IMG/VR virus record: IMGVR_UViG_3300043465_000038
Location: 1 to 23,088 of that record
Reading direction: 5' to 3' (one strand)
DNA length: 23,088 nt
Source of the DNA: a virus
The notes below the pieces were generated by a model. The model saw only the letters and a list, made by a program, of their open reading frames with translations. It ran no database searches and was not told the DNA's origin. Each line of letters opens with the position of its first letter. Position 1 is the stretch's first letter. Position numbers and translations under genes: made by a program. Below, one piece after another: positions 14,201 through 22,810 of the stretch.

Positions 14201-15901
14201 ATGGATAAGCAACAAATTCTTGAAATTGCTAAAAACGATCCTCGTTTTTCTCAGGCAGTTTTGACTCTTGAGAATCAAATCGGAGACATGCCGATCACGA
14301 CTGAGAGTCTTGACGAAATCGTGCAGATGCTTGAGTTCGCCCTGAACAACCCAGACAAGTATCAGGAAATTCTTCAGGCGGCTATTGATGACGACTTGCT
14401 CGATCCGGGTGATCTGCCCGAGCAGTTTGACCAAGTCGCCATCATCTCAATTTTGGTGTTGATGTACGGAATGCAGGAGCGCACCAAGCAAAAAGGTTTT
14501 GCTCGTGGTGGCTTGGCGTCTATAGCGGCCAAAGGTCGTCGCGGCGACACGATGCTGGCGCACATTAATCCACGCGAAGCAGCCATGCTCAAGCGCATGG
14601 GAGGCTCAGGGACGATCAACCCGCAAACCAATTTGCCTGAGTATTTTTCCTTCAAAGATTTTATAAAAATAGCTGCGCCTATTGCAATAAACTTTCTTGC
14701 GCCCGGTCTTGGTTCGGCTATCGGCTCAGCAATCTTGGGAACCGGTGCAAGCGCTCTAGCTACGGGTGCGCTCGGCAGTGCGATCATTGGCGGCGCTACA
14801 TCTGCCTTGACAGGCGGCGATCCTCTCAAGGGCGCTTTGATGGGTGGCTTGGGTGGTGGCTTAGGCGGTCTGGCTGGCGGTGCAGCTAGCGACGCGCTTA
14901 AGCTAGGATTAGGCGATGTAGGCAAAAACCTTTTGGGCGGCGCACTTGTGGGCGGCGTGTCGGGTCTGGCAACTGGTCAGGGCTTTGGTAAGGGTGCGTT
15001 GCAAGGCGCAGTCGGCAGCGGTGTTAGTGAGTTAGCTGGCGGCATGTCTGGCCCTACAGCCTTCCAGCAAGGCATTTCTAACGCAGGTCGCACGTTTGGG
15101 CAAAGCCTGACCGCAGGCAATGACCCCAAAACAGCCGCTACTAGCGGTGTGTTGTCCGGCTTGGTGACAGGGTTTAACTACAAGCCTTCGGATGCCGTTG
15201 TCAACGACCTCAAAACCAAAGACGGCGCAGTAGCAAAAGAACCTTCTTTCTTAGACAAAATATTAAAAGGCGGTCCGCTTGATACTCAAGCTGCAACGAC
15301 AACGACAACGACTAAACCCACCGGCATCTTAGGTTCTGGAGTTACCGCAGGTCAAGCCTTGAGCGGTCTAAGTTTAATTAGCGCCTTGCAGAAACCGCCA
15401 CCTGCGGCAGAAGACGCCATTAAAAAGATGTCTCCTGAACAGCAAGAATATTTTAATCGTCCTTCAGTCACTTGGGACTGGAACAAGATGCAGAACGATG
15501 CAAATGCGTCTGGCATGAGTCTTGACCGGTTCATGGCTTCTAACTGGCCGCGAATCACGGGTTACGCATCTAGCACTCCTGATGCGCGGCAAGGAGCTTA
15601 TAATCAGCCAGCGCCTGTCGTACAAAAAGCCCGTGGCGGCGCTCTGTCAGCTATCGCCAGATTTGCTCAAGGAGCCGGTTCTGGTCGAGCAGACACCATT
15701 GATGCCAAACTATCTGATGGTGAATATGTGATTGATGCAGAAACAGTTGCGATGCTTGGAGATGGCTCTAATCAAGAGGGAGCTAACCTCCTCGACGCTA
15801 TGCGCAAAAACATCCGCTCACACAAAGGTAAGGCTTTAGCAAAGGGCAAATTCAGCCCTAACGCCAAGTCACCATTGGCATATTTGAAAGGGGTTGCGTA
15901 A
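14201..15901 (+). CDS. Large glycine-rich internal virion/ejection-type protein
   Basis: The 566-residue protein has an acidic helical N-terminal domain (about 1-100, with PITTESLDEIVQMLEFALNN), then FARGGLASIAAKGRRGDTML with AHINPREAAMLKRMG, then a long Gly/Ala/Leu-rich hydrophobic stretch with glycine-zipper character (about 155-300), a Thr/Pro linker with TTTTTTKP, and a C-terminal domain (about 480-566) with GSGRADTIDAKLSDGEYVID, AMLGDGSN and LAKGKFSPNAKSPLAYL. This C-terminal block recurs in many environmental phages. The hydrophobic glycine-rich middle fits a protein that enters the host membrane during DNA injection, but this is inferred. GGAG at 14191-14194 sets the start. Confidence 0.6.
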   Translation: MDKQQILEIAKNDPRFSQAVLTLENQIGDMPITTESLDEIVQMLEFALNNPDKYQEILQAAIDDDLLDPGDLPEQFDQVAIISILVLMYGMQERTKQKGFARGGLASIAAKGRRGDTMLAHINPREAAMLKRMGGSGTINPQTNLPEYFSFKDFIKIAAPIAINFLAPGLGSAIGSAILGTGASALATGALGSAIIGGATSALTGGDPLKGALMGGLGGGLGGLAGGAASDALKLGLGDVGKNLLGGALVGGVSGLATGQGFGKGALQGAVGSGVSELAGGMSGPTAFQQGISNAGRTFGQSLTAGNDPKTAATSGVLSGLVTGFNYKPSDAVVNDLKTKDGAVAKEPSFLDKILKGGPLDTQAATTTTTTKPTGILGSGVTAGQALSGLSLISALQKPPPAAEDAIKKMSPEQQEYFNRPSVTWDWNKMQNDANASGMSLDRFMASNWPRITGYASSTPDARQGAYNQPAPVVQKARGGALSAIARFAQGAGSGRADTIDAKLSDGEYVIDAETVAMLGDGSNQEGANLLDAMRKNIRSHKGKALAKGKFSPNAKSPLAYLKGVA

Positions 15902-17244
15902 TGGCTAGCTTATTCCAAGGGTCTCCTCAGACCGCAACTTCGTACGCTACCTCATCCACCGAGACACCAAAGTGGATGCAGGATGCAATTTACAACCAAA
16001 TTCAGGTTGCACAAAACATTGCCAACAAGCCGTATCAAGCATATGACATGCCTACGGTGGCTGAGCTTTCGCCTTTGCAGCAGCAAGCGTACAAGAACGT
16101 ACAAGCCAACCAAGGCTTCTATCAGGGTGACCTAGACAAGGCTCAGTCTGGCATGTATGACTTTGGCAGCAAAGGTACTGCCGACACGCTACGTTCTGCG
16201 CAAAATCAGTACCTACAAGCCCCCGCAACGGCGATGGGTCAGTTGGCAAAAGGGCAGGGCTATTTTGATAAAGCAGGGACGCTAGACATTGTGGGTGCGT
16301 CTCAGCCTTTTATGACGCAAGCAGGTGCCACTACTGCGCAGGCGTTGTCTGACCGAGCGCTGAGCGCGGCTAATCCTTACCTAACAGCAGCCGCTGGTTC
16401 TGCCGCTGGCGGGATTAAAGACTACATGTCTCCTTATCAAACAGGAGTCATGGACGTAATTGCCAAGCAAGGTGCTCGTAATTTAAGCGAGAACCTACTG
16501 CCGAGCGTGTCTGACTCGTTCATCAAGGCAGGTCAATTTGGCGGCACTCGCATGGGTGAATTTGGCTCACGCGCATTGCGTGACACTCAAGAGGCTGTAC
16601 TCAATCAGCAAGCTCAACTGGCGAACCAAGGCTACGGGCAAGCTCTCGGCGCTTCTCAGGCAGATCTTGCACGTCAAGCTCAGTTAGCAGGCACTGTGGG
16701 CAGCATCTCCGGTGCAGACCTTTCTCGCGTACTTCAGGGTGGTGCTCAGTACGGCAACCTTGCTCAGACTCAAGGCCAGTTGACCGGCCAGCAAATGTCT
16801 CAGTTGGGCAACCTCGGCCAGATGCAAACTGGTGCAGGTCAAACCCAACAACAATTTGGTTTGAGTGCAGCTCAGGCAGCTCAGGCGGCTCAGGCTCAAG
16901 ACTACCAGCGTCAAATGTCTGCGCTACAGCAGTTTGCCAACATGCAACAGCAAGAGCAAGCCATGCGCTCAGCCGACGTTGCGTCACTTGAAGGCGCTGG
17001 AGCTGCTCAACAGGGTCAAATGCAGCGGCAACTTAGCGCCGCAGAGCAACAGTTCCAGAACGAGCAGTTGTATCCTAGACAACAAGCCGACTTTCTCAGC
17101 ACGCAAATTCGTGGTATGGCTCCAATCACACCACAAACGACAACGCAATCCGGCGGTTCAACCGGCGCTACGTATTCAGCCTCGCCTCTGTCTCAGTTGG
17201 CAACAGGGCTGTATACGTACAAAGGTTTGAACGCTTTAGGCTAA
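15901..17244 (+). CDS. Glutamine-rich internal virion protein, probable ejection protein
   Basis: The 447-residue protein is almost entirely Ala, Gln, Gly and Ser. It begins with a low-complexity leader (FQGSPQTATSYATSSTETP), has a conserved-looking core with LSPLQQQAYKNV (about 56-67) and SDSFIKAGQFGGTRMGEFGS (about 203-222), and a long Gln-rich helical region (about 225-390) likely to form coiled coil, with many QAAQAAQAQ-type repeats. The TAATG junction and AAGGGG at 15888-15893 couple it to the previous gene. Such Gln/Ala-rich proteins, encoded next to gp10-like tail genes, are usual for internal core or ejection proteins of podoviruses. No enzymatic motif is seen. Confidence 0.58.
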   Translation: MASLFQGSPQTATSYATSSTETPKWMQDAIYNQIQVAQNIANKPYQAYDMPTVAELSPLQQQAYKNVQANQGFYQGDLDKAQSGMYDFGSKGTADTLRSAQNQYLQAPATAMGQLAKGQGYFDKAGTLDIVGASQPFMTQAGATTAQALSDRALSAANPYLTAAAGSAAGGIKDYMSPYQTGVMDVIAKQGARNLSENLLPSVSDSFIKAGQFGGTRMGEFGSRALRDTQEAVLNQQAQLANQGYGQALGASQADLARQAQLAGTVGSISGADLSRVLQGGAQYGNLAQTQGQLTGQQMSQLGNLGQMQTGAGQTQQQFGLSAAQAAQAAQAQDYQRQMSALQQFANMQQQEQAMRSADVASLEGAGAAQQGQMQRQLSAAEQQFQNEQLYPRQQADFLSTQIRGMAPITPQTTTQSGGSTGATYSASPLSQLATGLYTYKGLNALG

Positions 17245-17253
17245 GGAGCAATC

Positions 17254-20200
17254 ATGGGATTTGAACTCAATCGCATCATGAAGCAGTACGGGGTGAGCAC
17301 GCCCGGTGTTGTTAACTACTCCGGTACTACTGCGCCTTTGGTGCCTACGGCTCCTGCTGGAAGCAGGCCTACAGACGCAGGCGCTGCGGCTACTTACGAT
17401 AAGCAACTTGCTGACTTCAACACGTTTAAAACCGACCCAGCCGCTTTCAACGAAACAATGCGCAAGTACGGTCTTGATCAGAAGTCTTACGACACGTACA
17501 AGACTGACTACCAGAACCGGTTGCAAAACACGCCAATGTACATTCAGAGTCAGTTTGGCACAGGCACTGGCACGGGCAGCGCTGGGGGGGGGGCTGCCAT
17601 GCCTGCTGAGCAGCCCTTTCCCATGCCTCGGTTTACAAACGAGGGGAAACAGTCTTTTTCGAGCAACGAGTTACCCCCCGGTTATCCCACAAGACGGCCT
17701 TCCGGCATAACGGGGGGCTTTACTCCTATGCCTGTTATGGACAGCGACAACCCCTTGGGTGGTCAAGTAGGCACAAACATGGGTGGTATTAGCAACCGAG
17801 GCCAGTATGACACTACCGGCAGCTACTATGGCAATCAGCTTAAAAACCCGACGTACGGCGCCATGCCTGCGTCAATGATCAATGCTACGCCTCAAGAAAA
17901 GTCAGATTACTACTTGCAGCAGCGCAACCTCGGTTATAACAATGCTGACCTGCGTACCGCATCAGAAAACACTTTTGGCAAAGTAGATGAAAATAAATGG
18001 GCGCAAATGACAGCGGGGGCTTATCCGACTTACAACCAGAACATTGTTGACGCTTACAAAAGCATTGGCCGTAGCTGGGAGCAAGGAACAATTGACTCTC
18101 CGGGCTACAACTACTGGATGAACCAGCTTTCAAGTGGTGCGTTTGACCCTAAAAATCTCAACTCTACATTTGCACAAGCAGCTGCCGATGAAAAAGCTAA
18201 GGCTACAGTCAAGGCTTACACAGGCGGCTCTGTCAATGAGCTTGCTGCCAAGTATGCACAAGGCGGTGGTGTTTCCTCGCCGGGTCAAGCAGCGGCTTAC
18301 TACAAACAACGCTCACAAGACGGCTACACGGACTCAGAAATCAGGGCTGCATCGGATAACATTTTTGGCGTTAGTTCTGATGCTGACTGGCAATACATTA
18401 AAAACATTGCAAATGTAAACCCTGCGTCAACAATGTCCAGTACAGGCGTAGGCCCGATAAACATTGCTGGTACTAATGTCGGCTACGGAGGTGGCGACGC
18501 ATACGTTGATCCAAACCCTGCGTGGACAAATTTGTCTAATGAAGGAAAAGCTGCTTATTTTGCTGCAAATCCAATAGAGGCAAATCTAAACGCTCTTGCT
18601 ATATATGGTTTTAAGAATACACCACTTGGCGCAATACAAAACTATTTTGACCCAAATTTACAACAACAACTTTTAACAAATTTGTCAAGCAACTTTGCGC
18701 CTGTAGAAAGCAGGGGGACAGCAGCGGGTCCCGGTACCGGTTCGCCAGCATCGCAAGGTCAAACCAGCGCTGAATCTGGGCAGGGTATTCCCGGAGAGAC
18801 CGATACAACTAGCTACAGTACCGGTGAAGGCAACCCCGCTGAGTCCCTTTCCGGCGGTACTGGTTCGCCAGCATCGGGAGGAGAAACCAGTTCACAATCC
18901 GGCGATGGCAACCCCGGTGAAAGCGACACATCTAGCTCTAGTACTGGTGAAGGCAACCCCGGTGAAAGCAATGCTCGTGGCGGCAGGATCAAAACCCACT
19001 ACCAAACAGCAGGTGAAGTTCGCCTACCTAGCGGCTACGGCAGCATTGAGGAAGAACAAGACTTTGCTCGTAGGTTTCGCACACAGCCTGAAGCTGTAAC
19101 TTCTCCTGTGAATATGATTGTGCCTCCTGCGCCTGTGACTATTGAGCCTGAACCTGTACCGGCCACTGTCATTACTGACGCACCTAAGTCTCGTTCTATC
19201 TTGACCAAGATCGCTAATGTTAAAGATGCTTCACTAGATGCTAACGCAGTCAACGCCATGAATGAGGCGGCTGGCACTCTATCTGCGCCAGTTAATTCTG
19301 CTGTTCCTGTTGCGGTAGCGCCTAAAGCGGCCATGCCCTTGGGTGGTGACCGCATGGCTAGCTTGCAAGCAATGCTGGCTGCTTACGGTCCAAAAGACGG
19401 TGCGTATGATGCAGAATTAAAATTGGCTCGCGCACGTGCTACTGCCGATAGCGATGCGTTTGCTAGGATGCTCACGACCTCTATGAGTTCTCCTGAAGAC
19501 GCACAGAGTTCCAAGGCAGAGATGTACTTCCGCTTGGCAGCAGCGTTTGGAGCGCCTACTAAGACAGGCCAGTTCAGTGAGAACCTTGGCATGGTTGGAA
19601 AAGAGCTAGGAGAATTTGCTAAAGGCAAACGTGCTTCTGCTAGAGAGAAACAGCTCCTTGGTCTTGAAGTTCAGAAATTAAAGATGGCCTCTTCAAAAGA
19701 CGACTTAAACACGTTGCGTGCATTGTCTGCTGAAGAGATGAAAGACAAGCGAGCTATTTCCATTGAACTTATTAAAGACTACGTCAGATCTGGTGAGCCA
19801 CAGTCTGCTGCTGGTAAGCAAGCTCTTGATGAAGGTTTCACAAAAGGCACTCCGGAGTTTGAAAAACGAGCAAAAGAAATTTTTGCTTTAACTGTAGATG
19901 CAAAAACGTCTCAACTTCAAGCTCAACTTGCTGGCATGAGTTTGACCCAAGCTAAATTAATTAGCGAGCAACTTAACACTCAAACAATGAGTGATGCTGA
20001 ACTAACCAAAGTTCTTGGGACAAAAGAAGTTATAGGAACATTGGAAGGCGCAATCGGTGATGTCCGACAAGCCATTACATTAAATCAAAATGCGTATGGT
20101 GGAAGTTTGGGTGAAGCGACAGAAGAAAACATTACTAAAATATTTCTGCCCAAAGATCAAAAATTAATTAACACTAGACTGTTGAAAAATTTCCTTAGCG

Positions 20201-20454
20201 CACAAGGCGTTGCAAAACTTCGTGCATCGTTTGGTGGCAACCCAACTGAAGGCGAGCGAGCAATTTTGCTTTCTTTAGAGGGTATCGATGCCTTGTCCTC
20301 AAAAGAGCGGGACGCCATCATGATCAGGACATTGGATGCCTTGGATAAAAAATTGGCGCGAGAAAGAACAACGCTTGAAGGTCTGCAATCTGGATCGTTG
20401 CGACGTTACACGCAACCTCAAACACTGACTCCACCAACAGCAGGGAAAAAATAA
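17254..20454 (+). CDS. Very large multidomain internal virion protein
   Basis: The 1066-residue protein begins MGFELNRIMKQYGVSTPGVV after AAGGAG (17243-17248). Parts: 1-100, helical with FKTDPAAFNETMRKYGLD; 100-200, Gly/Pro-rich, encoding a run of ten G at 17584-17593; about 211-255 and 341-388, two copies of a 'YYxQ-R-x-x-GY...R-x-AS-x-N-x-FG' module; about 265-315, a helical segment IVDAYKSIGRSWEQ with GYNYWMNQLSSGAFDP, similar to DUF4214-like phage pieces; 494-575, two 41-residue tandem repeats; about 575-625, ARGGRIKTHYQTAGE; 690-1066, long charged helices. No lytic enzyme motif is obvious. The size and position fit a gp15/gp16-like ejection protein, by inference only. Confidence 0.55.
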   Translation: MGFELNRIMKQYGVSTPGVVNYSGTTAPLVPTAPAGSRPTDAGAAATYDKQLADFNTFKTDPAAFNETMRKYGLDQKSYDTYKTDYQNRLQNTPMYIQSQFGTGTGTGSAGGGAAMPAEQPFPMPRFTNEGKQSFSSNELPPGYPTRRPSGITGGFTPMPVMDSDNPLGGQVGTNMGGISNRGQYDTTGSYYGNQLKNPTYGAMPASMINATPQEKSDYYLQQRNLGYNNADLRTASENTFGKVDENKWAQMTAGAYPTYNQNIVDAYKSIGRSWEQGTIDSPGYNYWMNQLSSGAFDPKNLNSTFAQAAADEKAKATVKAYTGGSVNELAAKYAQGGGVSSPGQAAAYYKQRSQDGYTDSEIRAASDNIFGVSSDADWQYIKNIANVNPASTMSSTGVGPINIAGTNVGYGGGDAYVDPNPAWTNLSNEGKAAYFAANPIEANLNALAIYGFKNTPLGAIQNYFDPNLQQQLLTNLSSNFAPVESRGTAAGPGTGSPASQGQTSAESGQGIPGETDTTSYSTGEGNPAESLSGGTGSPASGGETSSQSGDGNPGESDTSSSSTGEGNPGESNARGGRIKTHYQTAGEVRLPSGYGSIEEEQDFARRFRTQPEAVTSPVNMIVPPAPVTIEPEPVPATVITDAPKSRSILTKIANVKDASLDANAVNAMNEAAGTLSAPVNSAVPVAVAPKAAMPLGGDRMASLQAMLAAYGPKDGAYDAELKLARARATADSDAFARMLTTSMSSPEDAQSSKAEMYFRLAAAFGAPTKTGQFSENLGMVGKELGEFAKGKRASAREKQLLGLEVQKLKMASSKDDLNTLRALSAEEMKDKRAISIELIKDYVRSGEPQSAAGKQALDEGFTKGTPEFEKRAKEIFALTVDAKTSQLQAQLAGMSLTQAKLISEQLNTQTMSDAELTKVLGTKEVIGTLEGAIGDVRQAITLNQNAYGGSLGEATEENITKIFLPKDQKLINTRLLKNFLSAQGVAKLRASFGGNPTEGERAILLSLEGIDALSSKERDAIMIRTLDALDKKLARERTTLEGLQSGSLRRYTQPQTLTPPTAGKK
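17584..17593 (+). repeat. Run of ten G in coding sequence
   Basis: Ten consecutive G bases encode part of SAGGGAAMP in the 1066-residue virion protein. The frame is intact here. Runs of this length are prone to slippage during replication and to sequencing error. Confidence 0.9.
18733..18978 (+). repeat. Two tandem 123-bp repeats encoding 41-residue Ser/Gly-rich units
   Basis: Copy one spans 18733-18855 and copy two 18856-18978, with no gap. Both begin GTGSPAS and contain STGEGNP near their ends; the units differ at about a third of positions. The composition (Ser, Gly, Thr, Glu, Pro) suggests a flexible linker in the virion protein. Confidence 0.85.
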
Positions 20455-22553
20455 TGGCTAGTGATGCACTCAATTTCACACGCGCCTTGGTTGGTCAAGG
20501 TCTTGGTATGGGCTGGGGCGATGAGGCCGAAGCATGGTTGCGATCTAAAGTTGGTCAAAAAAGTTATCAAGATAACTTAAAAGAAATCAACCAAGAATAT
20601 GCAAAATATGCTGAGGAAAATCCCTTAATTGCGCCAATCACCGAGTTTGCTGGTGGCGTCATGCCAATGGCCGCAAGCTATTTGGGCACGGCAATGACAG
20701 GCGGTGCAGCGGCACCAGCAGCCGTAGCGACAACTGCTAGGTCGGCTGGTGCGCTAGCAAGGTTGGCTAATCAACTAGGTAGAGTCGTGCCCAAAAATCC
20801 ATTGGCTCGGGGCGCAGTTGTTGGCGGCGGTACTGGAGCAATAGCTGGAGCAGGCTCTGCTGAAGAAGGCAGTCGCACCAAGGGCGCAATAATTGGTGGA
20901 ACTGTTGGAACAGGTTTTGGCGTTGGCCTGCCTGTGGCAATTCGCGGTGGACGTGATCTTGCAACATTTGCACGAGACAGGATTGGTCGCAGTCCAGACT
21001 ATATTGAAAAACGTGCTGCCGCAAAAGTTAACACGGCACTAGAGCGTGCTGGAATGACCCCTGCACAAGCGCAAGCTGCAATGGCCTTGGACAGAGCCGC
21101 AGGAATCCCCTCTACATTGGCAAACGTGAGCAGGCCAACTGTAGGCCTTAGCGAAATTGTTGCCGCTAAAAGTGAGAGAGCTGGTGACACACTTGGCAAG
21201 ATACTTGATGCCAATAAAAAAGGCATTCAAGATCGTGTAATTGGACAGACAGAGCGCGGCATTGGAAACAAGGGCGACTTCTTCCAGCAAGAAGAAGACA
21301 TGGTTAGGAACTTGCGTGCTAACGCCAATGATTTGTATGACGAAGCATACAAATTTGGGACCGTCAATGACCCAACAATTACCCGTGTTTTGCAAAGCCC
21401 AAAATTTAAGACATTTTTTGATGAAGCCAAAAAGATTGCAGACAATGAAAAACTTGCAGCAGAGTTGCGCGGAGAAGATGCTTCCAAATATGTGCTAGAC
21501 GACATCTTTATCGCAGATGAGGCTGGCAATGTTGCCTTGTCAAAACTACCAGACGTACGCACGCTTGACTATATCAAGCGGGGCATGGATGCGGTGGTCA
21601 ACAAGGGCTACAAAGGCGAAGGCATGAGTAGCGCTGAAGCCAGCAGCTTAAAAGATTTGAAAAAAGCAATGGTCGGCGCGTTAGACAAAGCAACAGAAGT
21701 TAATGGTGTCTCAGCCTATAAGACGGCACGCCAACAATACGCTGGCGATGCAGAAGTGCTAGATGCTTTGCGCTCAGGAATGGATGACTTTGATAAATTT
21801 AAGCCTGAGCAAATAACTCGCATGATAAAAAACTTTAGCGCGGCAGAACAAGAAGCCTTTAGAACTGGTGCTGTTCGTAAAATATATTCCATAGTGGAAA
21901 AAGGCAAGGACAACACTGATGCGGCCTATCGCTTGACTGGTTCGCCTGAAATGCAAAAAAAGTTAATGCCGCTGTTCCCAAGTCAAGCAAAGTTTGATTT
22001 GTTTAAAGCGGCTTTAGACCGTGAACACCAACTATTTCAAGAAGCAAACAGAATTATGGCTGGCTCTCCATCAGCTAAAAGGCTAGCTGGCATTGAGGCG
22101 TTTGACGCAGGCGAAAGTGCAATCAATGCTTTTGTTGGCAATTCAGTAACAGGCGGCTGGTTCAATTCTTTGTTAAACATGGCGGCAACTACAGCAACAA
22201 AAGCAGGCGTTAGCGATGACGTTGCGGCCAAAGTTGCAAAACTTCTTTCGTCGTCAAAGCCAGAAGAAGTTGCCGCTGCTGTAAAAATTCTAGAGCGTAA
22301 TTCAGCTCAAGCTCAACGCGCTGTTGAAAACCTTAACCGAGGAGAGACCGGCGCAATCATGGGGGCAGCAGTCATGTCTCCACGTGCTCCAGAAGTTGAG
22401 CAAGAGCGGCCTACCACTGACCAGATGCTGTCTAAAGACAGGGCAAATCAATTAGATACAAGCGTGGTCGACAGAATGCTTGAAGAGTACCGCAAGAAAA
22501 GAGATGGCAACGAAGCAAACATTCCCGGCCCCGTGATGGTTCCAGCCGAATAA
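20454..22553 (+). CDS. Large internal virion/ejection-type protein with membrane-prone segment
   Basis: The 699-residue protein begins MASDALNFTRALVGQGLGMG, a start seen in phage internal proteins. Residues about 60-170 are Gly/Ala-rich and hydrophobic with glycine-zipper character (ARGAVVGGGTGAIAGAG, GAIIGGTVGTGFGVGL), likely able to insert in a membrane. The rest is mostly charged helix (for example KNFSAAEQEAFRTGAVRKIY, SSKPEEVAAAVKILERN) and ends with MVPAE. It has a TAATG junction with the previous gene and AGGGAA at 20442-20447. As the last gene before a strong terminator it closes the structural series. A DNA-injection role is inferred from size, composition and position; no catalytic motif is recognised. 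Confidence 0.58.
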   Translation: MASDALNFTRALVGQGLGMGWGDEAEAWLRSKVGQKSYQDNLKEINQEYAKYAEENPLIAPITEFAGGVMPMAASYLGTAMTGGAAAPAAVATTARSAGALARLANQLGRVVPKNPLARGAVVGGGTGAIAGAGSAEEGSRTKGAIIGGTVGTGFGVGLPVAIRGGRDLATFARDRIGRSPDYIEKRAAAKVNTALERAGMTPAQAQAAMALDRAAGIPSTLANVSRPTVGLSEIVAAKSERAGDTLGKILDANKKGIQDRVIGQTERGIGNKGDFFQQEEDMVRNLRANANDLYDEAYKFGTVNDPTITRVLQSPKFKTFFDEAKKIADNEKLAAELRGEDASKYVLDDIFIADEAGNVALSKLPDVRTLDYIKRGMDAVVNKGYKGEGMSSAEASSLKDLKKAMVGALDKATEVNGVSAYKTARQQYAGDAEVLDALRSGMDDFDKFKPEQITRMIKNFSAAEQEAFRTGAVRKIYSIVEKGKDNTDAAYRLTGSPEMQKKLMPLFPSQAKFDLFKAALDREHQLFQEANRIMAGSPSAKRLAGIEAFDAGESAINAFVGNSVTGGWFNSLLNMAATTATKAGVSDDVAAKVAKLLSSSKPEEVAAAVKILERNSAQAQRAVENLNRGETGAIMGAAVMSPRAPEVEQERPTTDQMLSKDRANQLDTSVVDRMLEEYRKKRDGNEANIPGPVMVPAE

Positions 22554-22599
22554 GGTAAAATCTACTCGCTGTCTCCTTCAAAGGCAGTTGCCAACTTTC

Positions 22600-22627
22600 A
22601 ACCCCGCTTCGGCGGGGTTTCTTTTTT
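22600..22627 (+). terminator. Strong rho-independent terminator
   Basis: AACCCCGC (22600-22607), a TTCG tetraloop and GCGGGGTT (22612-22619) form a perfect eight-base-pair stem, followed by T, C and six T bases. It ends the plus-strand late series 46 bases after the last stop. Read from the other strand there is no T-run, so it is one-directional. Confidence 0.93.
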
Positions 22628-22808
22628 AGAAGTTCTCGTCATAGAACTTGCGCAGCACCTCGTGCAAGTCTATTTCTTTAAACTCACCGCCTTGCCCTCC
22701 CTCTATTTCACCGATCCAGACTGTGCCGGTGTTGGGCACTCGGCCCGGTGCGATGAACAAGTCTCCGACTTGAATGTGCCAAGGGCACATGGGTTCAAAC
22801 TTTTCCAT
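22626..22808 (-). CDS. Small phage protein of unknown function
   Basis: The 60-residue protein begins MEKFEPMCPWHIQVGDLFIA and continues with PGRVPNTGTVWIGEI, an acidic, Gly-rich middle (EGGQGGEF) and a helical end (HEVLRKFYDENF). There is no membrane segment. It runs toward the plus-strand series, and its TAA stop (22626-22628) lies within the T-run of the terminator. It starts two bases after the stop of the gene upstream of it on the same strand, so the two are probably translated together. No family is recognised. Confidence 0.6.
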   Translation of the reverse strand: MEKFEPMCPWHIQVGDLFIAPGRVPNTGTVWIGEIEGGQGGEFKEIDLHEVLRKFYDENF

Positions 22809-22810
22809 GA

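Noticed and set aside
14374-14925. 183-codon minus-strand open frame
   Set aside because: It lies opposite the Gly/Ala-rich part of a virion gene; its Pro/Ala-rich, low-complexity product is the usual shadow of such codons and has no ribosome site.
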